Assembly (NCBI GenBank): GCA_030144725.1
Contig: JASKMD010000008.1
Span: 12,674,160-12,738,159, forward strand
Length of the DNA stretch: 64,000 nucleotides
Source of the DNA: Haematococcus lacustris
Lineage: Eukaryota > Chlorophyta > Chlorophyceae > Chlamydomonadales > Haematococcaceae
Direction: 5' to 3'
Numbering within the stretch: position 1 is the stretch's first letter; every line of letters starts with the position of its first letter. The notes under the pieces are model-generated. The model saw nothing but the letters and a program-made list of their open reading frames with translations, was not told the DNA's origin and ran no database searches. Positions 32,894-44,783 of the stretch are shown piece after piece. The position numbers were made by a program, and so were the translations under genes.

Positions 32894-33540
32894 GTGGCCA
32901 GCCTTAGCCCAGACGATCCTATTCTCATTGACCAAGAGCCAGCACCTTCCAGCATTCGCAGAGGCCACAAGACTGCAATGACTGAGGCTAAGCAGAAGGA
33001 GTTGCAAGCAAAGTACCCATGGTGCAGGTTCAGTGGCGGATGCAACGAGAGAGGCACCCCCCAAGCCCACTGCTCCACTTGCTTGGAGCACAAGCCCAAC
33101 TCATCTCTATTCGCAAAGGCGAGTGGTGGTGGTGGGGCTGTGACGTGTGAGGCGGAGCTGGCTGAACACGCCAAGAGCAAGGCCCATTCAGAAGTCATCG
33201 GCATGACACAGCGTGCTGGGGGGGGTGCCGGCTCCATCAAAGCAGCTGTGAAGGCTGCAACAACAACAGTGGTTCAAGGCACCTACCGCCGCATGGTGTT
33301 GGCAGCCCTCTTCATGGTGTTGTGGGGCCACTCAGCCATGTCCTTTGCAGCCCACCTCCAGTTTGCCACTCACAGTGGGGCACCAGGTATGCCGCATGAT
33401 TTCAGTGCCACCCGTTACTTCAATGCCGCCCTTTACTCTATTAGCCAAACCCTCCTCACTCAACAGCTAGCAGCTGTACGAGCCAGCCCCTATTCAGCTT
33501 GTTAGCTGACAGCAGCACGGATGCGGGAACTGAGGTCCAT
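32894..33540 (+). pseudogene. hAT-type transposase N-terminal fragment (BED/TTF-like zinc finger), frameshifted
   Basis: The frame has KYPWCRFSGGC, a CSTCLEHKP zinc-binding pair, NSSLFAKA, and then CEAELAEHAKSKAHSEV with the His residues of the finger. After it comes a helical region with TRYFNAALYSISQTLL. This order is typical of hAT-derived ZNF862-like proteins. At about 33492 a one-base loss shifts the frame. The family continuation, FSLLADSSTDAGTEVHLL, is then readable in the next frame before the sequence ends. The catalytic RNase-H-like core and dimerisation domain are absent. Confidence 0.65.
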
Positions 33541-33548
33541 TTGCTCCT

Positions 33549-33617
33549 GTGAACGCCATGCACTGTGAACGCCATGCACACTGTGAACGCCATGAACACT
33601 GTGAACGCCATGCAACG
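33549..33617. repeat. Minisatellite GTGAACGCCATGCACACT, four copies
   Basis: Four units of 15-18 bp lie in tandem between the hAT fragment and a tRNA-like segment. Confidence 0.85.
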
Positions 33618-33660
33618 CTAACCGCAGTTACAGGTGTCAGACTGCTGCAGCGCAACCAGG

Positions 33661-33765
33661 CTGAGACATAGAACGGCCTCCGGGGATCGAACCCGAATGG
33701 TGGGCAGCAGTACAGCCCACCACTTAACCTGCCTGTATCACACTTCAGCAGTGACACTAGCGCCG
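33661..33765 (-). repeat. tRNA-like segment, possible SINE head or tRNA pseudogene
   Basis: On the minus strand a pol III B-box (GGTTCGATCCC) sits in a T-arm-like stem, preceded by TTAAGTGGTGGGC, which resembles an A-box. GGTGGGC and GCCCACC between the two could form an anticodon-like arm. The acceptor stem does not pair, so it is not a functional tRNA. Confidence 0.4.
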
Positions 33766-33797
33766 ATCCGCTTAGTGCAGAACCGGAACGCTACACG

Positions 33798-35416
33798 CAG
33801 CTGAGTGAACAGGGCTAGAAGCAAGGCCTGTGCCCTCCACCCGGGCCAGCTAACCATGTCTGGCAGTCTAGTCTACACAGCAGCTCCGCCCCAGCCATCG
33901 CTCCCGCCCCGGCACCGGCAGCAGCGGGCTACCGCAGGGTGGGGAGTGGCGGTAACGCCCTACCACCTGCTCAGTTGTGCCGTGCACGAGCTCCGCTGCA
34001 GGGCGTGGGCTCCCACTGTGGGCCAGCTGTCCAAAAGTATCTCTGAGTATTGCCATGCAGGGATGTTGGTGCTACCAGCGTGCAACATCCCCCCCCCCTC
34101 TTCTTGCATGCCAGGGCTGTGGGTGACAGGCGAGCTGGGCCTTAGCGGCTGGAGGTGCGTCAGTGGCACGTGGGGCGGTGGCGGGTGGCGGGCTGTACGC
34201 GACCGCATGAGCCTTGTCGGGGCCCGTCCTGGCTCCGGGGCAGCTGGGCTGGACCGCAGGCTCATCCAACGTTGGCTGCACTGGCCACTGTGCTTGTGCA
34301 CACGGGGAGGGTGGCTCAACCTCAGGCTTTTGCTCGCCAGTACCCTTAATGCCACGCCCCCCGGGTGCACCCACAGCAGGCTTAGGAGCATAGACCCAGC
34401 GTGGGATGGGAAGCGGCGGGAACGACAAGGGCGCAAGCAGCCAGCAGGAGGTCAACAGCTCGGGGTCGCAGGAGGTAGTATGTGTACAACCTGGCTCTGG
34501 CCCCTGGCATGCACCCTGGATGGCGCAGCTGAGTGAACAGGGCTAGAAGCAAGGCCTGTGCCCTCCACCCGGGCCAGCTAACCATGTCTGGCAGTCTAGT
34601 CTACACAGCAGCTCCGCCCCAGCCATCGCTCCCGCCCCAGCACCGGCAGCAGCGGGCTACCGCAGGGTGGGGAGTGGCGGTAACGCCCTACCACCTGCTC
34701 AGTTGTGCCGTGCACGAGCTCCGCTGCAGGGCGTGGGCTCCCACTGTGGGCCAGCTGTCCAAAAGTATCTCTGAGTATTGCCATGCAGGGATGTTGGTGC
34801 TACCAGCGTGCAACATCCCCCCCCCCTCTTCTTGCATGCCAGGGCTGTGGGTGACAGGCGAGCTGGGCCTTGGCGGCTGGAGGTGCGTCAGTGGCACGTG
34901 GGGCGGTGGCGGGTGGCGGGCTGTACGCGACCGCATGAGCCTTGTCGGGGCCCGTCCTGGCTCCGGGGCAGCTGGGCTGGACCGCAGGCTCATCCAACGC
35001 TGGCTGCACTGGCCACTGCGCTTGTGCACACGGGGAGGGTGGCTCAACCTCAGGCTTTTGCTCGCCAGTACCCTTAATGCCACGCCCCCCGGGTGCACCC
35101 ACAGCAGGCTTAGGAGCATAGACCCAGCGTGGGATGGGAAGCGGCGGGAACGACAAGGGCGCAAGCAGCCAGCAGGAGGTCAACAGCTCGGGGTCGCAGG
35201 AGGTAGTATGTGTACAACCTGGCTCTGGCCCCTGGCATGCACCCTGGATGGCGCAACTGAGTGAACAGGGCTAGAAGCAAGGCCTGTGCCCTCCACCCGG
35301 GCCAGCTAACCATGTCTGGCAGTCTAGTCTACACAGCAGCTCCGCCCCAGCCATCGCTCCCGCCCCGGCACCGGCAGCAGCGGGCTACCGTAGGGTGGGG
35401 AGTGGCGGTAACGCCC
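33798..35416. repeat. 727-bp satellite, about 2.2 copies
   Basis: The satellite resumes after the gypsy/hAT block at CGCAGCTGAGTGAACAGGG. Unit landmarks lie at about 33799, 34527 and 35255. It ends in the poly(T) of LINE copy 3. Confidence 0.93.
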
Positions 35417-38400
35417 TTTTTTTTTTTTTTCATGGAGGAGCATAAGAGAGAGAGTGAGACTAAAGAAAAGAAGAAAAGAGAAGACTACATCAAACAAGGT
35501 TCCCGCATACACGATCCCCAAGCACCCCAGCCAAAAACACAGCGGCCCACACACCCCAAGGAAAGGTACACACACCCCAAGCAAAGGTCCACACAACCCA
35601 AGCAACCCCCTCCCTAGGACAACGTCAAGACACTACCCCACACCAACGCCCTCCACCCTAGCTCACTTCCCCAGACCCTCCCCAGACCCTCCCCACAAAA
35701 CTACCCACACGAGCCTAAGTTCCGCCCCTCGACCTGAAACCGAGAACCCTACCCCCAACGCTCAAACCAAGACCATCAGAGCCCCCGGTCCCCTAACACC
35801 CAGACATCCCCCCGAAGCCTAGCCCACCCCACCCACCGAACGCCCTAAGCCCCCACCAGCAACCCTGCAGCTCAGGCTGGCTCGACGGGGAAGGGGACGG
35901 GCCACTGCAAGGAGAGGCGAACCACTAGCTCTCCCCCCCCCTGCGCCCTGCCCTCCCCATGCCTAGGCCTCCCTGCTGCCCTCTCCTCCTCCACTCCTCC
36001 TGCCCCAAACCTCCCCTCTGCCCCCTCCTGCCCTCCCCTCCGCTCCCTCCTGGGCTGCTTGGCAAACCAGCCCCCCGACGCCTCGGGCCACAGCTGGTCG
36101 AAGTGGGTAGCGTCCAGCTCCGGGTCCTTGCCCTTGAACCAGGTGGAGGGCACAGCGCCGCAGAGGCCCACGCGGATGTCCCTCCCCACCCGATGCCAGT
36201 CCCGCTTGACGGCCGTGGTGAGGGTGGAGATGACCTCCTCCACGACCCGCCTTGCCACCTGCTGTGGCTGCAGGGCTGTAGCGGCTCCTGAGCTGCGGAG
36301 GCGCCACACTGCGCCCAGGTAGGCCACGCGCAGCCGCAGCCACAACAGGCTGTCAGGGGGCTGGAAGGGGGGGGCCTCGCCGCGGGTGGGGCGCCCACTG
36401 AGGAGCAGCATGGCGTCGCCTGAGGGGGGCCGGGTGCCTGTGAGGCGGCCGTACACGTCCAGCACCCACTCCCAGGCTGGGGCCACGGCGGGGCAGGTCA
36501 GGAAGGCGTGGGTGAGGGTCTCCAGGTGCCCCGGCTGGCAGAAGCGGCAGGCGGAAGAGCCCGGGGCAGCCGCCCCCTTGAGGATGTGACCCCACAAGGC
36601 CCCGACCATGAGGCTGGCGTGAAGCAGCCGCCAGGCCACGATGACGTGCTCCCGACGGAGGGTGGGGTCTAGCAGCTCCTTCCACACCTTCGCACATGGC
36701 TGGCCCGCCTGGATACCCACAGCCAGCTGGTCCGCGGTGTCGGCCCGGGGGGCGGGCTGCCTGCCCCCACGCCGCTGCTGGGCCTCCAGCTGCCGCTCAG
36801 CCTGCTCGGCCGCCCTGTCCTGCGGCGAGGGACGATGGTGCGCCCTGGCGGAGGTGTCCAGCCAGCGAGGCGGTTGGCTGCCCTGCACCTCCTCGGGGAG
36901 CCGCTCCTCCACATCCCTGCCCTGCTGCTCCCGCTCCCCCGCTGCCCCCTGGCCTGCCACCTGCTGCGCGCTGGCCTCCCACTTGAGCTCCAGCTCCCTC
37001 AGGGCCCCATCAGCCACCGCTGCCACTTCCGGTTCGCCCGCTGCCCGGGGGGGCCGCACACCCCACAGCGCAGGCCACAAGCCCCCATTGGGTGGGTAGA
37101 AGGGGTCGGCACTGACGCGCTGGAGCTGGTGGAGGCGCACCCTGGCATGCTTGACCGAGAAGTCCAGGAGGGTGGTGGTGCCCATGCCCCACACCTGAGG
37201 GTCCAGCTGCAGGTGAGCCCAGGGGCCCAAGAGCCACTCCTCCTTAGGCCAGGTGCCAGGCCCCTCGTCAGCTGGGTCGGCAGCCTGCCCTCCCGCCCCG
37301 CCCCCTGCGCCCCTACGCCCTCCACCTCCTCCACGCCCTCGCCCCCTGCCCCCGCCCCGCCCCCTTGCCCGCCCCCCCCCCCTGCCAACCGCCCTGGCTC
37401 CTCCTTGCTCCTGCCCTTGAGCCTGCTCCTGTGCCACGTGATGCTGGGCGGGTAGAGGGCGGAGGTGGGTGGCTCGCTCCCCCGGGGTCAGCCTGTAGCT
37501 GGGCTTGTTGAGCCGGGCCACCGCAGCTGGCTCCCAGGCCGCCCCTCCCTCCGCCCAGAAAGCCCCTAGGGGCCCCTGTCCTGCGGGGTCTAGGGAGTAG
37601 AGGCGGCCGTTGGGGCCCACCCAGTGGGAGGGCTGGAGCAGGGGGTGGCGCCGCATCACAAACCCCACCCCTGGCCCAACCCTCAGGCACTCCCACTCCG
37701 GCTGAGGAGGCTGCAGGCGGTCCACCATGCCCTGCCAGGGCTCGGGGAGGCAAGCCCTGACCAGGTCGGCAGCCCAGCGGGCATCCCCCTCCAGCTGGGG
37801 GCTATGCAGGGCCTCCCTCACGTGGCGGACGTGGGTCCAACCCTGCTCAGCTGCTGCCTCCCTAGCTGCTGGGTTCATGTGGACTTGCGCGTTGTACCAC
37901 AGCGGCTCTGCCAGCACCGAGAAGAAGGACTGACTAGCGGGGGGCACCGCGCGGAACAGCTTGAGCTCCGCCAGGGCCGCCACGTGAGCTTGCAGCCGCG
38001 GGCTGATGCCTCGCGAGGGGGGGGCGGTGGGGTCGGTGATGACCCACGTGCTGAGGCCGTGGGAGGGGTCTGCCAGCAGGCTGTGGGTCAGAGGCTGCCA
38101 GGGACGAACCCGGGGCGACCAGAGCTGGGCCAGCATCTTCGCCAGCATGGCCGTGCTGGTGACCCCCAGGTCGGGAAGCCCCACCCCTCCCTCCCCCCGG
38201 GGCATCACGCAGATGGCCTTGCTAGGGTAGAGGCGGCTGCTGTTGGGGCTGCGCTCCTGGGGCAGGTCTGAGGCTGCCACAAAGCGGTTGACAGCCAAGG
38301 CCATGGCTTGCGCCAGAGGAGCGGAGGGTTGCACGAAGGCCATTTGGTAGATGGATTTGGAGGCCAGGCACTGCTGTGCCACCTGCACCCGCCCCAGGAG

Positions 38401-39323
38401 GTTGAGGCCTTGGGGCCGCCAAGGGAGGGAGGCTGCCATCATGGCCGCAGCCGCCCCACCGAAGGCGGCCTCGCTTGTGGCAGCGTAGGAGGCCGCCCCA
38501 AGAGGGACCCCCAGGTGGCGCACTGGCACCCCCGCTCGGACAGCTGGGATGACCACCTCCGGCTCCTGCTCCCCACCTTGCTCCCGCCCGCCCTGCTGCT
38601 GTCCTAGCCCGCCACCTTCCCCCAGCCCACCCCCTAGCCCCTGCTCGCCCACCTGCCCCTGCCTGCCCCCTTCCCCCCCGTCACCCCCCCTGCCTCCCCT
38701 CCCCGCCCCCTCGGGTCCCGAGTCCCCCTGGTTACCCAGCCCGTGCTCTGGCTGGGCGCACGGCATGGCTGAGCTCTTGCTCACACTCAGCGCAGGGCCC
38801 CCAGCGGCGCGGAACAGGCCCAGGGCCTCCACTACCACCTTCCCGTCTCTGACCCGATCGAGCACCACGATGGTGAGGTCGTCCGCATACTCCTTGGAGG
38901 GGAGCGCGGGGGTCAGGGCGGCCCTGTGCATGGCCAGAGGGCTGGAGGGGATGGTGGGGGTGCTGATGCGGCCTGCCAGCTGGAGCGAGCTGAGGTAGCT
39001 GACCAGCGGCTGGAGCACGATGCACCAGTAGAGTGGGGAAGCCCCGCTGCCCTGCAGCAGCCCCGACGCAAGGGGGAAGCTGTCGGTGAGGTGGCCGTTG
39101 ACCAGCACCTGGCTCGTGGCACCCCGGTGCAGCAGCTGAGCCCAACGCACATGCCCCTCCCGGCAGAACCCCATGGCCTCCATCGTTTCCTGGAGCAAGC
39201 CCCAGGACACGTTGTCATAGGCCCCCGCCAGGTCCAGCAACAACAGCCAAGCTGGGCTGCCCCGCTGCTGTAGGTACTCCAGCAGGCCTAGGTGGAACTG
39301 CACGCTGTCGCTGATGTCCCTGC
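35417..39323 (-). mobile_element. LINE copy 3, with reverse transcriptase, cut by the assembly gap
   Basis: The 3' poly(A) tail appears as 14 T at 35417-35430. It is inserted at a different point of the 727-bp unit (after GTGGCGGTAACGCCC) from copies 1 and 2, so it is an independent insertion. It has one open frame from the tail region to the gap; the 5' part is missing. Confidence 0.9.
35872..39323 (-). CDS. LINE ORF2-type protein: reverse transcriptase and zf-RVT (N-terminus in gap)
   Basis: The visible 1150 or so residues start inside the RT domain. Motif A is LLLDLAGAYDNVSW, motif B ASGLLQGSGASPLYW, and the catalytic motif C is EYADDLTIVVLD, followed by LSVSKSSAM. A Gly/Arg-rich linker comes after the RT. 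Near the C-terminus is the zf-RVT zinc motif CRFCQPGHLETLTHAFLTC, then VLDVYGRLTG. Any endonuclease would lie in or beyond the gap. There is no internal stop, unlike copies 1 and 2, so this is the youngest and best-preserved copy here. The RT plus zf-RVT layout is that of plant and algal non-LTR elements. Confidence 0.9.
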
Positions 39324-39823
39324 NNNNNNNNNNNNNNNNNNNNNNNNNNNNNNNNNNNNNNNNNNNNNNNNNNNNNNNNNNNNNNNNNNNNNNNNNNNNN
39401 NNNNNNNNNNNNNNNNNNNNNNNNNNNNNNNNNNNNNNNNNNNNNNNNNNNNNNNNNNNNNNNNNNNNNNNNNNNNNNNNNNNNNNNNNNNNNNNNNNNN
39501 NNNNNNNNNNNNNNNNNNNNNNNNNNNNNNNNNNNNNNNNNNNNNNNNNNNNNNNNNNNNNNNNNNNNNNNNNNNNNNNNNNNNNNNNNNNNNNNNNNNN
39601 NNNNNNNNNNNNNNNNNNNNNNNNNNNNNNNNNNNNNNNNNNNNNNNNNNNNNNNNNNNNNNNNNNNNNNNNNNNNNNNNNNNNNNNNNNNNNNNNNNNN
39701 NNNNNNNNNNNNNNNNNNNNNNNNNNNNNNNNNNNNNNNNNNNNNNNNNNNNNNNNNNNNNNNNNNNNNNNNNNNNNNNNNNNNNNNNNNNNNNNNNNNN
39801 NNNNNNNNNNNNNNNNNNNNNNN
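39324..39823. other. Assembly gap (500 N)
   Basis: Exactly 500 N, the usual placeholder for a gap of unknown size. The sequence right of it does not resemble LINE, so the order and distance of the two sides are uncertain. Confidence 0.99.
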
Positions 39824-40682
39824 GGGGTCAGTATCAGCTCGACCTTTAGCTCCCACCACTTTTACCATTGTTCCCACGCCAGCAACAGCGAAAAGTTGTC
39901 CCTCACCAGCCTTTGGAATGCCACGCATAATGCATGGCATAGCACTTCTCACGTCTCGGCTACTTATTAATCATCTGTCTGTCATAATGTGTTGCGAGTG
40001 TTGTTAATGGTGCCGTGTATTAGGCGGGGCTCCCTCTTCTATGGGGTGAAGCGCATGCAAATTAGCTTTGCTGTGATGGAGTGCATGCGAATGCACATGA
40101 GAAATTGCATGATGAAGAAATGAAGGGCATGGCCGCATGAATTGCATGAGGTGCAAGGAGGTGCAAAGCGCGTGATATGAGGATTAGATTGTGTAGTGGT
40201 TGCGACTAAACGGTTGGCTATGGTTGGCGGTTGGCTATAATTGGCGGTTGAGGGTAACCGCCTCCGCCCGCCCGGCCTGCGCCTGCCTGCCTGCACCTGC
40301 GAGGATAGTTACTACCCGCATCTCCAGCAGCGGAGACGCACAGCAGAGTGCTTTCTTGGTTTCTGCCTGGTTTCTGCCGCATTGCTTTGCCCGCTTTGCG
40401 GAGTCCATCTAATCCCGAGTGGGCAAGAATGACCACCTTGTTGTGAGCGCGGTCGTCGCGGAAAGGCTCAACATGGCATCGCAGGACGTAAGATAAAGTA
40501 CGACGATCTGTCGCATTTACCAATGGTGCCAGAACGGAAAGCTGCCATTAAAACTATGCTGGTAATGCTTGCTGCTAATGCATTGTATTTGAGCAAACAA
40601 CTACCGCCAATACCTACGTTTATTGTGCCCATGTAGGCATGTGAGCGAGCAGCATGTAAGCAAGTGCCACGGCACAGGAGCG
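39824..40682. other. Region upstream of RRP46; no gene seen
   Basis: It contains repeats of TGCATGAxxT and GGTTGGCTATxxTTGGCGG (40210-40250) and probably the RRP46 promoter. No TATA-like element stands out. Confidence 0.5.
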
Positions 40683-41913
40683 ATGAGCGCAACACGCTTA
40701 CGCGGTCGGACCCATTACCAGTGCCGGCGAGTAGTGTGCGAGTTGTCCGTTCTGAGCAGGGCTGATGGTTCGGCTCAATGGTCACAAGATGACACGAGCG
40801 TGTTGGCCGCTGTGTATGGACCGCGTCAAGCCCCACAGCAAAAGGAGGACGCTGAACTGGCCGTTATTGAAGTGGTGTTCAAGCCGCGCGGCGGCTTGCA
40901 AGGTATGGCTTGTAAGGCTGAAGTCAAAGCCGAGCCCTTCATCACCTCTTTGAAGCCCCCTCCATTCCATGCTCAGGTAGTGTTGATAAGGAGAATGAAG
41001 TCATAATCCGTAGTACTCTTGAAGCAGTGGTCATGCTGGGGCAGCATCCACGTACATCCATTACGGTGGTCCTGCAGGTCTGGTACCAGTCTTGTGTGGC
41101 TAGCCCACAACCTGTCTTACTTGTGGCCCACCTCAAATGACAGTGCTTCATGTGAACGTGTGTTACAGGTGATGCAAGAGGATGGGTCTGTGTTGGCGTG
41201 TGCATGCAATGCAGCATGTGCAGCACTTGTTAATGCGGGAGTCCCCATGCGCTGCATGTTTGGTAAGCCTGACAGTGGTGCAAGCTGGGAGTAAAAAGTC
41301 ACCCCTGAGGAGCCACAGCCTCTTTGCTCACCTGTCCCTGCAGCGTGTGTTGGCTGCGTGGTGGATGTGATGGGAGGGATGCTGCTAGATCCAGACAGCA
41401 AGGAGGAGCAGGTGAGCCCCTGCAGCGCACTGCATGCAGCATGCGTGTCAGTTGGCTGCCGGCATGTGCACCATGTCAGTCCCCTTTCTCCTGCTGCACA
41501 TGGCTGAGCCAGTACCTTGGTGTAGGCACACAGCTATACTAGGTGATGTGAAGCGCACAACCCCACATCGCCCCACGTTGAGCACATTGGCATGAAACAA
41601 CGGTGTTCAGCGTGCTTGTTGTTCTCATTTGCAGGCGGCATGTGCCACCATGTTGTGGGGCTTCACCTCCAGCTTTGAAGCCCAAGAGACAGCAGCAGCC
41701 ACAACCAAGCCACAGCCTGTTGTGGGCGAGGGTGCCCTACTGTGCCACACTTGGCCAGGCGCTGCTTCAGTGATTCAGCAAGCAGGTCCAAAGCCCACGG
41801 GCAGCCTGCAGTGTGATTCGTTGTTGGACACCTTTGATCTCAGCAGACTGGCTTGCAGACAGCTTGCTGCTTTCCAAAGAGCAGCCTTCCTGAAAAGCTT
41901 GGGAGGTGGCTGA
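40683..41913 (+). CDS. RRP46: Exosome complex component RRP46 (RNase PH-like)
   Basis: Five exons (40683-40902, 40977-41077, 41169-41262, 41344-41411, 41635-41913) join in consistent phase to 253 codons plus stop. The start is the first in-frame ATG ([13 protein letters not shown]), placed as in plant RRP46. The RNase PH fold shows [31 protein letters not shown], then [33 protein letters not shown] and [16 protein letters not shown]46 is a structural subunit of the hexameric ring of the RNA exosome, which degrades and processes RNA in nucleus and cytosol. The eukaryotic ring lacks phosphorolytic activity in most lineages. The last exon adds a C-terminal tail of about 60 residues without family similarity. 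All introns are GT-AG. Confidence 0.9.
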
Positions 41914-42238
41914 GCCAGTGGCTGAGGTGGTGGCTAGCAACAAGTGTGGCCACAAGTCCCATTATTGCAATAACCGCACAAGCAATTATCAGGCTTGACT
42001 ACTCAGGGCCCTGATGCCACATGCCTACAGCTGTGCAACGAACCCACTGGCAGCCTGGCTTGCAGCAGCCATGGCGGATTGTGCTGTTTAACTTTACGAC
42101 CAGTTAGAACATGTCATGAGCTGAGCTTGTCATAACGTTATAAGCATCATTAAACATCGAACATGCTCAGCAGCTTGCAATCCACTTGATCTAGTTTGGC
42201 TTTCATGATGAATACCACGACGCTTCGCAGTGTGTAGT

Positions 42239-42243
42239 TGTAA
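42239..42243 (+). promoter_or_regulatory. Poly(A) signal TGTAA of RRP46
   Basis: TGTAA lies 326 bases after the RRP46 stop; a second one is at 42417-42421. RRP46 and the methyltransferase gene converge here, with 754 bases between their stops. Confidence 0.5.
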
Positions 42244-42667
42244 TTCATATGAGTAACAACCCCCATGCATAGATATTGAGAGGTGTGGAGAGTTCAACTT
42301 GTGCATGTGGAAAGAACCATGCAGAAGAGGCCAGCCTTGAATTGATGTTGCATAAGCGGGCATGTCTTGCATGGAGTACTTGTCAGTTTAATCGGGCTAT
42401 TTGGTTTGCACACGCTGTAACACTCACAACGCAATCAGCACCATAGCATGTGCAAATCTAAGCAGCAGTACGCATCTGATCAGTTGACTTGTAGGAGCAT
42501 GTGCTCAGCTTCGATAAGTGACAGCTCTTGACACAATGGGTGCCAAACAATCACTGTCAGTGATGTGTGAGCCGCCAGCTGCAGCTCCGCTTTGTCAAAT
42601 CAATGCCACCAGCAGCAACATGGTATCATGCGCCCTGCCCTCCAACCAAGCTGCCTACCAGGTGCCA

Positions 42668-44381
42668 TCATGCCAGCTTGCCATCTGCCCGCTTCTGCCC
42701 CCTGATCAGCCCATACTGCATGAGCCCGCTGGCAAAGGCATTGTGCATGCGGACAATGGTGACAATCTCTCGAACCGTCTTGTACCAGATGGCAGGGCCC
42801 TTGAAGATGACGATCCAGGGGTCCACCACCCCAACCCAGATGGAATGCAGCCAGGAGGGCAAGGTCTGAGGGGTCCAGTCCTCACCCACCACGCCCTCCA
42901 TGAGTCCAGTGCCCTGACATCAGAGCACAAGCAGCACACCAGGCCCTCACTGCTTGCATCACTCAACCATTTGGTTGGGATGTCAGGCTGCAGCCTGCCT
43001 CTACAGCCTGATAGCACCATGCGTTGCCGTGCCGCATGCTGGCTGTCACCAGCTCAAGCCTCTGGTTGCAGCCAGCAGGACAAGCATCGCGGCGGCTATG
43101 ACATGGCGGTGCCCTACCTTCATTAGCCGCTCAAACTCCTGATATGAAATGAAGTAGGGGTGCGCCCATTCGTCATAGAGAAACTGCAGCTCCTTCCTTT
43201 CTGTGCTGCTGAATGGCCGGTCCGGAGTCTCTTCACGCTGACACCAGCAGGCGATGACCAGGGTACCACCTGCAACAGTAACAGAGGACTGACAGTGACC
43301 ATAAGGGATGGAAGCAGGTAGGCAGCATGCATATGGCAGGGATGGATGCCATGCATGCAACTGCAAGTGACAGCTGCACATGCACAGACTGCTATCTCAC
43401 CTGGCTTCAACACCCTGACCATCTCCTCCACGTACTTTTTCTTGTCAGGCATGTGCTCACCGCTCTCACATGCCCACACAAGGTCGTAAGTGTTATTTGG
43501 GATTTGCATGGCTAGCGCATCCATCACCTGAAGGCAATGCCACACAGACTTGCTTGTGTAGCGGTGGCTAGGCCATAGACAGCCTGGAAGCATGACAGCT
43601 GTCACATCACGCACCTCAAACGTGACATTAGTCACGCCTTGCTCCTTGGCCAGCTCACCTCCTCTCTGCACTTGCTTGGGGGACAGGGTGATGCCTGCAG
43701 GGCATGGCCGCCAGGGGGCTGTAAGATAGGCCACACACAATGCTGCAGGGTATGCTGCAGAATGCTACTCCTGCGTGCTAGCAATGCAGCATCACCTCGG
43801 ACACTGGCATTCCTGAACTTTTTGGCCAGATGCCGACTCGTGCCACCGAAGCCACAGCCCACGTCAAGAATGGACGTAGGAGCACTGGCGCCAGAGAAAG
43901 CCAGCATCTCGTCGATGAAATCGTACTTCGCCTGCTTGAAATCCTTCTTGGTGTAGCCTGCTGCCCGCTCTGCCTCGCTGTAGGTACCCAGGTGTATGTG
44001 CTCGCCCCAGTAGTACTCCAGCACTCCCTCCTCTGTCCACGCATCGTATTCCTGGCCGACACTGCCAGGCGCCACATACGCACGAGAGCCTTTATCGAAC
44101 GCCCTTACGGCGCCGTATGTAGCAAGGCCCAGCCCCGCAGCAGCAGCGGCCAGGCCCACAGGATTTGACACCGCGAGCTGTGCAAGTTCTTGGACCCGGG
44201 GGCCGGCATGTTCGCTACTAGCTGCGCTGACCTGATACAGCACAGATCGAGGGATTGTTGTGGTGACCTGCCCCTGGTCCACGCTGGCATCTGATGCTGG
44301 CGTGCTGCGGACCACCGCGCGCCTGGCCCTGCTGGCCACAGGGCGGTGTGCAGCGCACGGGGTGCAGTCACGCAGCAGCAT
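42668..44381 (-). CDS. Gamma-tocopherol methyltransferase-like SAM methyltransferase, plastid-targeted
   Basis: Five exons (43796-44381, 43615-43694, 43401-43527, 43118-43269, 42668-42913) give 396 codons plus stop with all phases matching. The N-terminus (MLLRDCTPCAAHRPVASRAR) looks like a chloroplast transit peptide. A hydrophobic segment at about residues 73-95 may anchor it to a plastid membrane. YYWGEHIHLG is the family signature before the SAM-binding motif ILDVGCGFGG (about residue 171). Then come GITLSPKQVQRG, LVWACESGEHMPDKKKYVEE, VLKPGG and TLVIACWCQRE. The last exon has EDWTPQTLPSW and HSIWVGVVDPWIV. Plant VTE4 and algal relatives methylate gamma- to alpha-tocopherol in the plastid; related enzymes act on plastoquinone-type quinols. 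The exact substrate cannot be read from sequence. Confidence 0.88.
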
Positions 44382-44533
44382 TGTGCGTCACAACTTCGCG
44401 ATAGCCCCTGCTGCATGAGTACATCCCACATTATAGAACAAAGCTTGCATGGATGCTGCAGCGGTATATGCTATGGTGTATGGATGCTGCAGAGACATAT
44501 AGCGATACAGCAGACGTAGACGGTCGACATATG

Positions 44534-44538
44534 TTACA
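44534..44538 (-). promoter_or_regulatory. Poly(A) signal TGTAA of the TFIIA gene
   Basis: TGTAA on the minus strand lies about 245 bases past the TFIIA stop and 153 bases before the methyltransferase start. The two genes lie head to tail with 402 bases between their coding parts. Confidence 0.55.
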
Positions 44539-44783
44539 TCCAGCAGTGCGTGATTGCAATGACCACTTTGCAAAACCAATCTGAGACAAACCCCTTTAGC
44601 CAATCCATGCTTTCATCATAATCAACCTGCTACATAACACGCAGTGATGCTGTGTTGTTGCTTACGCATGGTGCACACAATGTATATAGCACAGCATACC
44701 TCACTGCAAAACCCACAACACCATCTAAGTGGCTACATCCTAGCAGCACACCACAGCTGCGCTCCGTTGCATGGTCTGCATGT

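Noticed and set aside
32118..33240. Cys/Leu-rich minus-strand ORFs in the CAG block
   Set aside because: They are antisense reading of CAG repeats; the plus-strand hAT frame has real motifs.
42518..43126. Plus-strand 202-codon ORF
   Set aside because: It is the antisense shadow of the last exons of the methyltransferase, which fit the family and splice phases.
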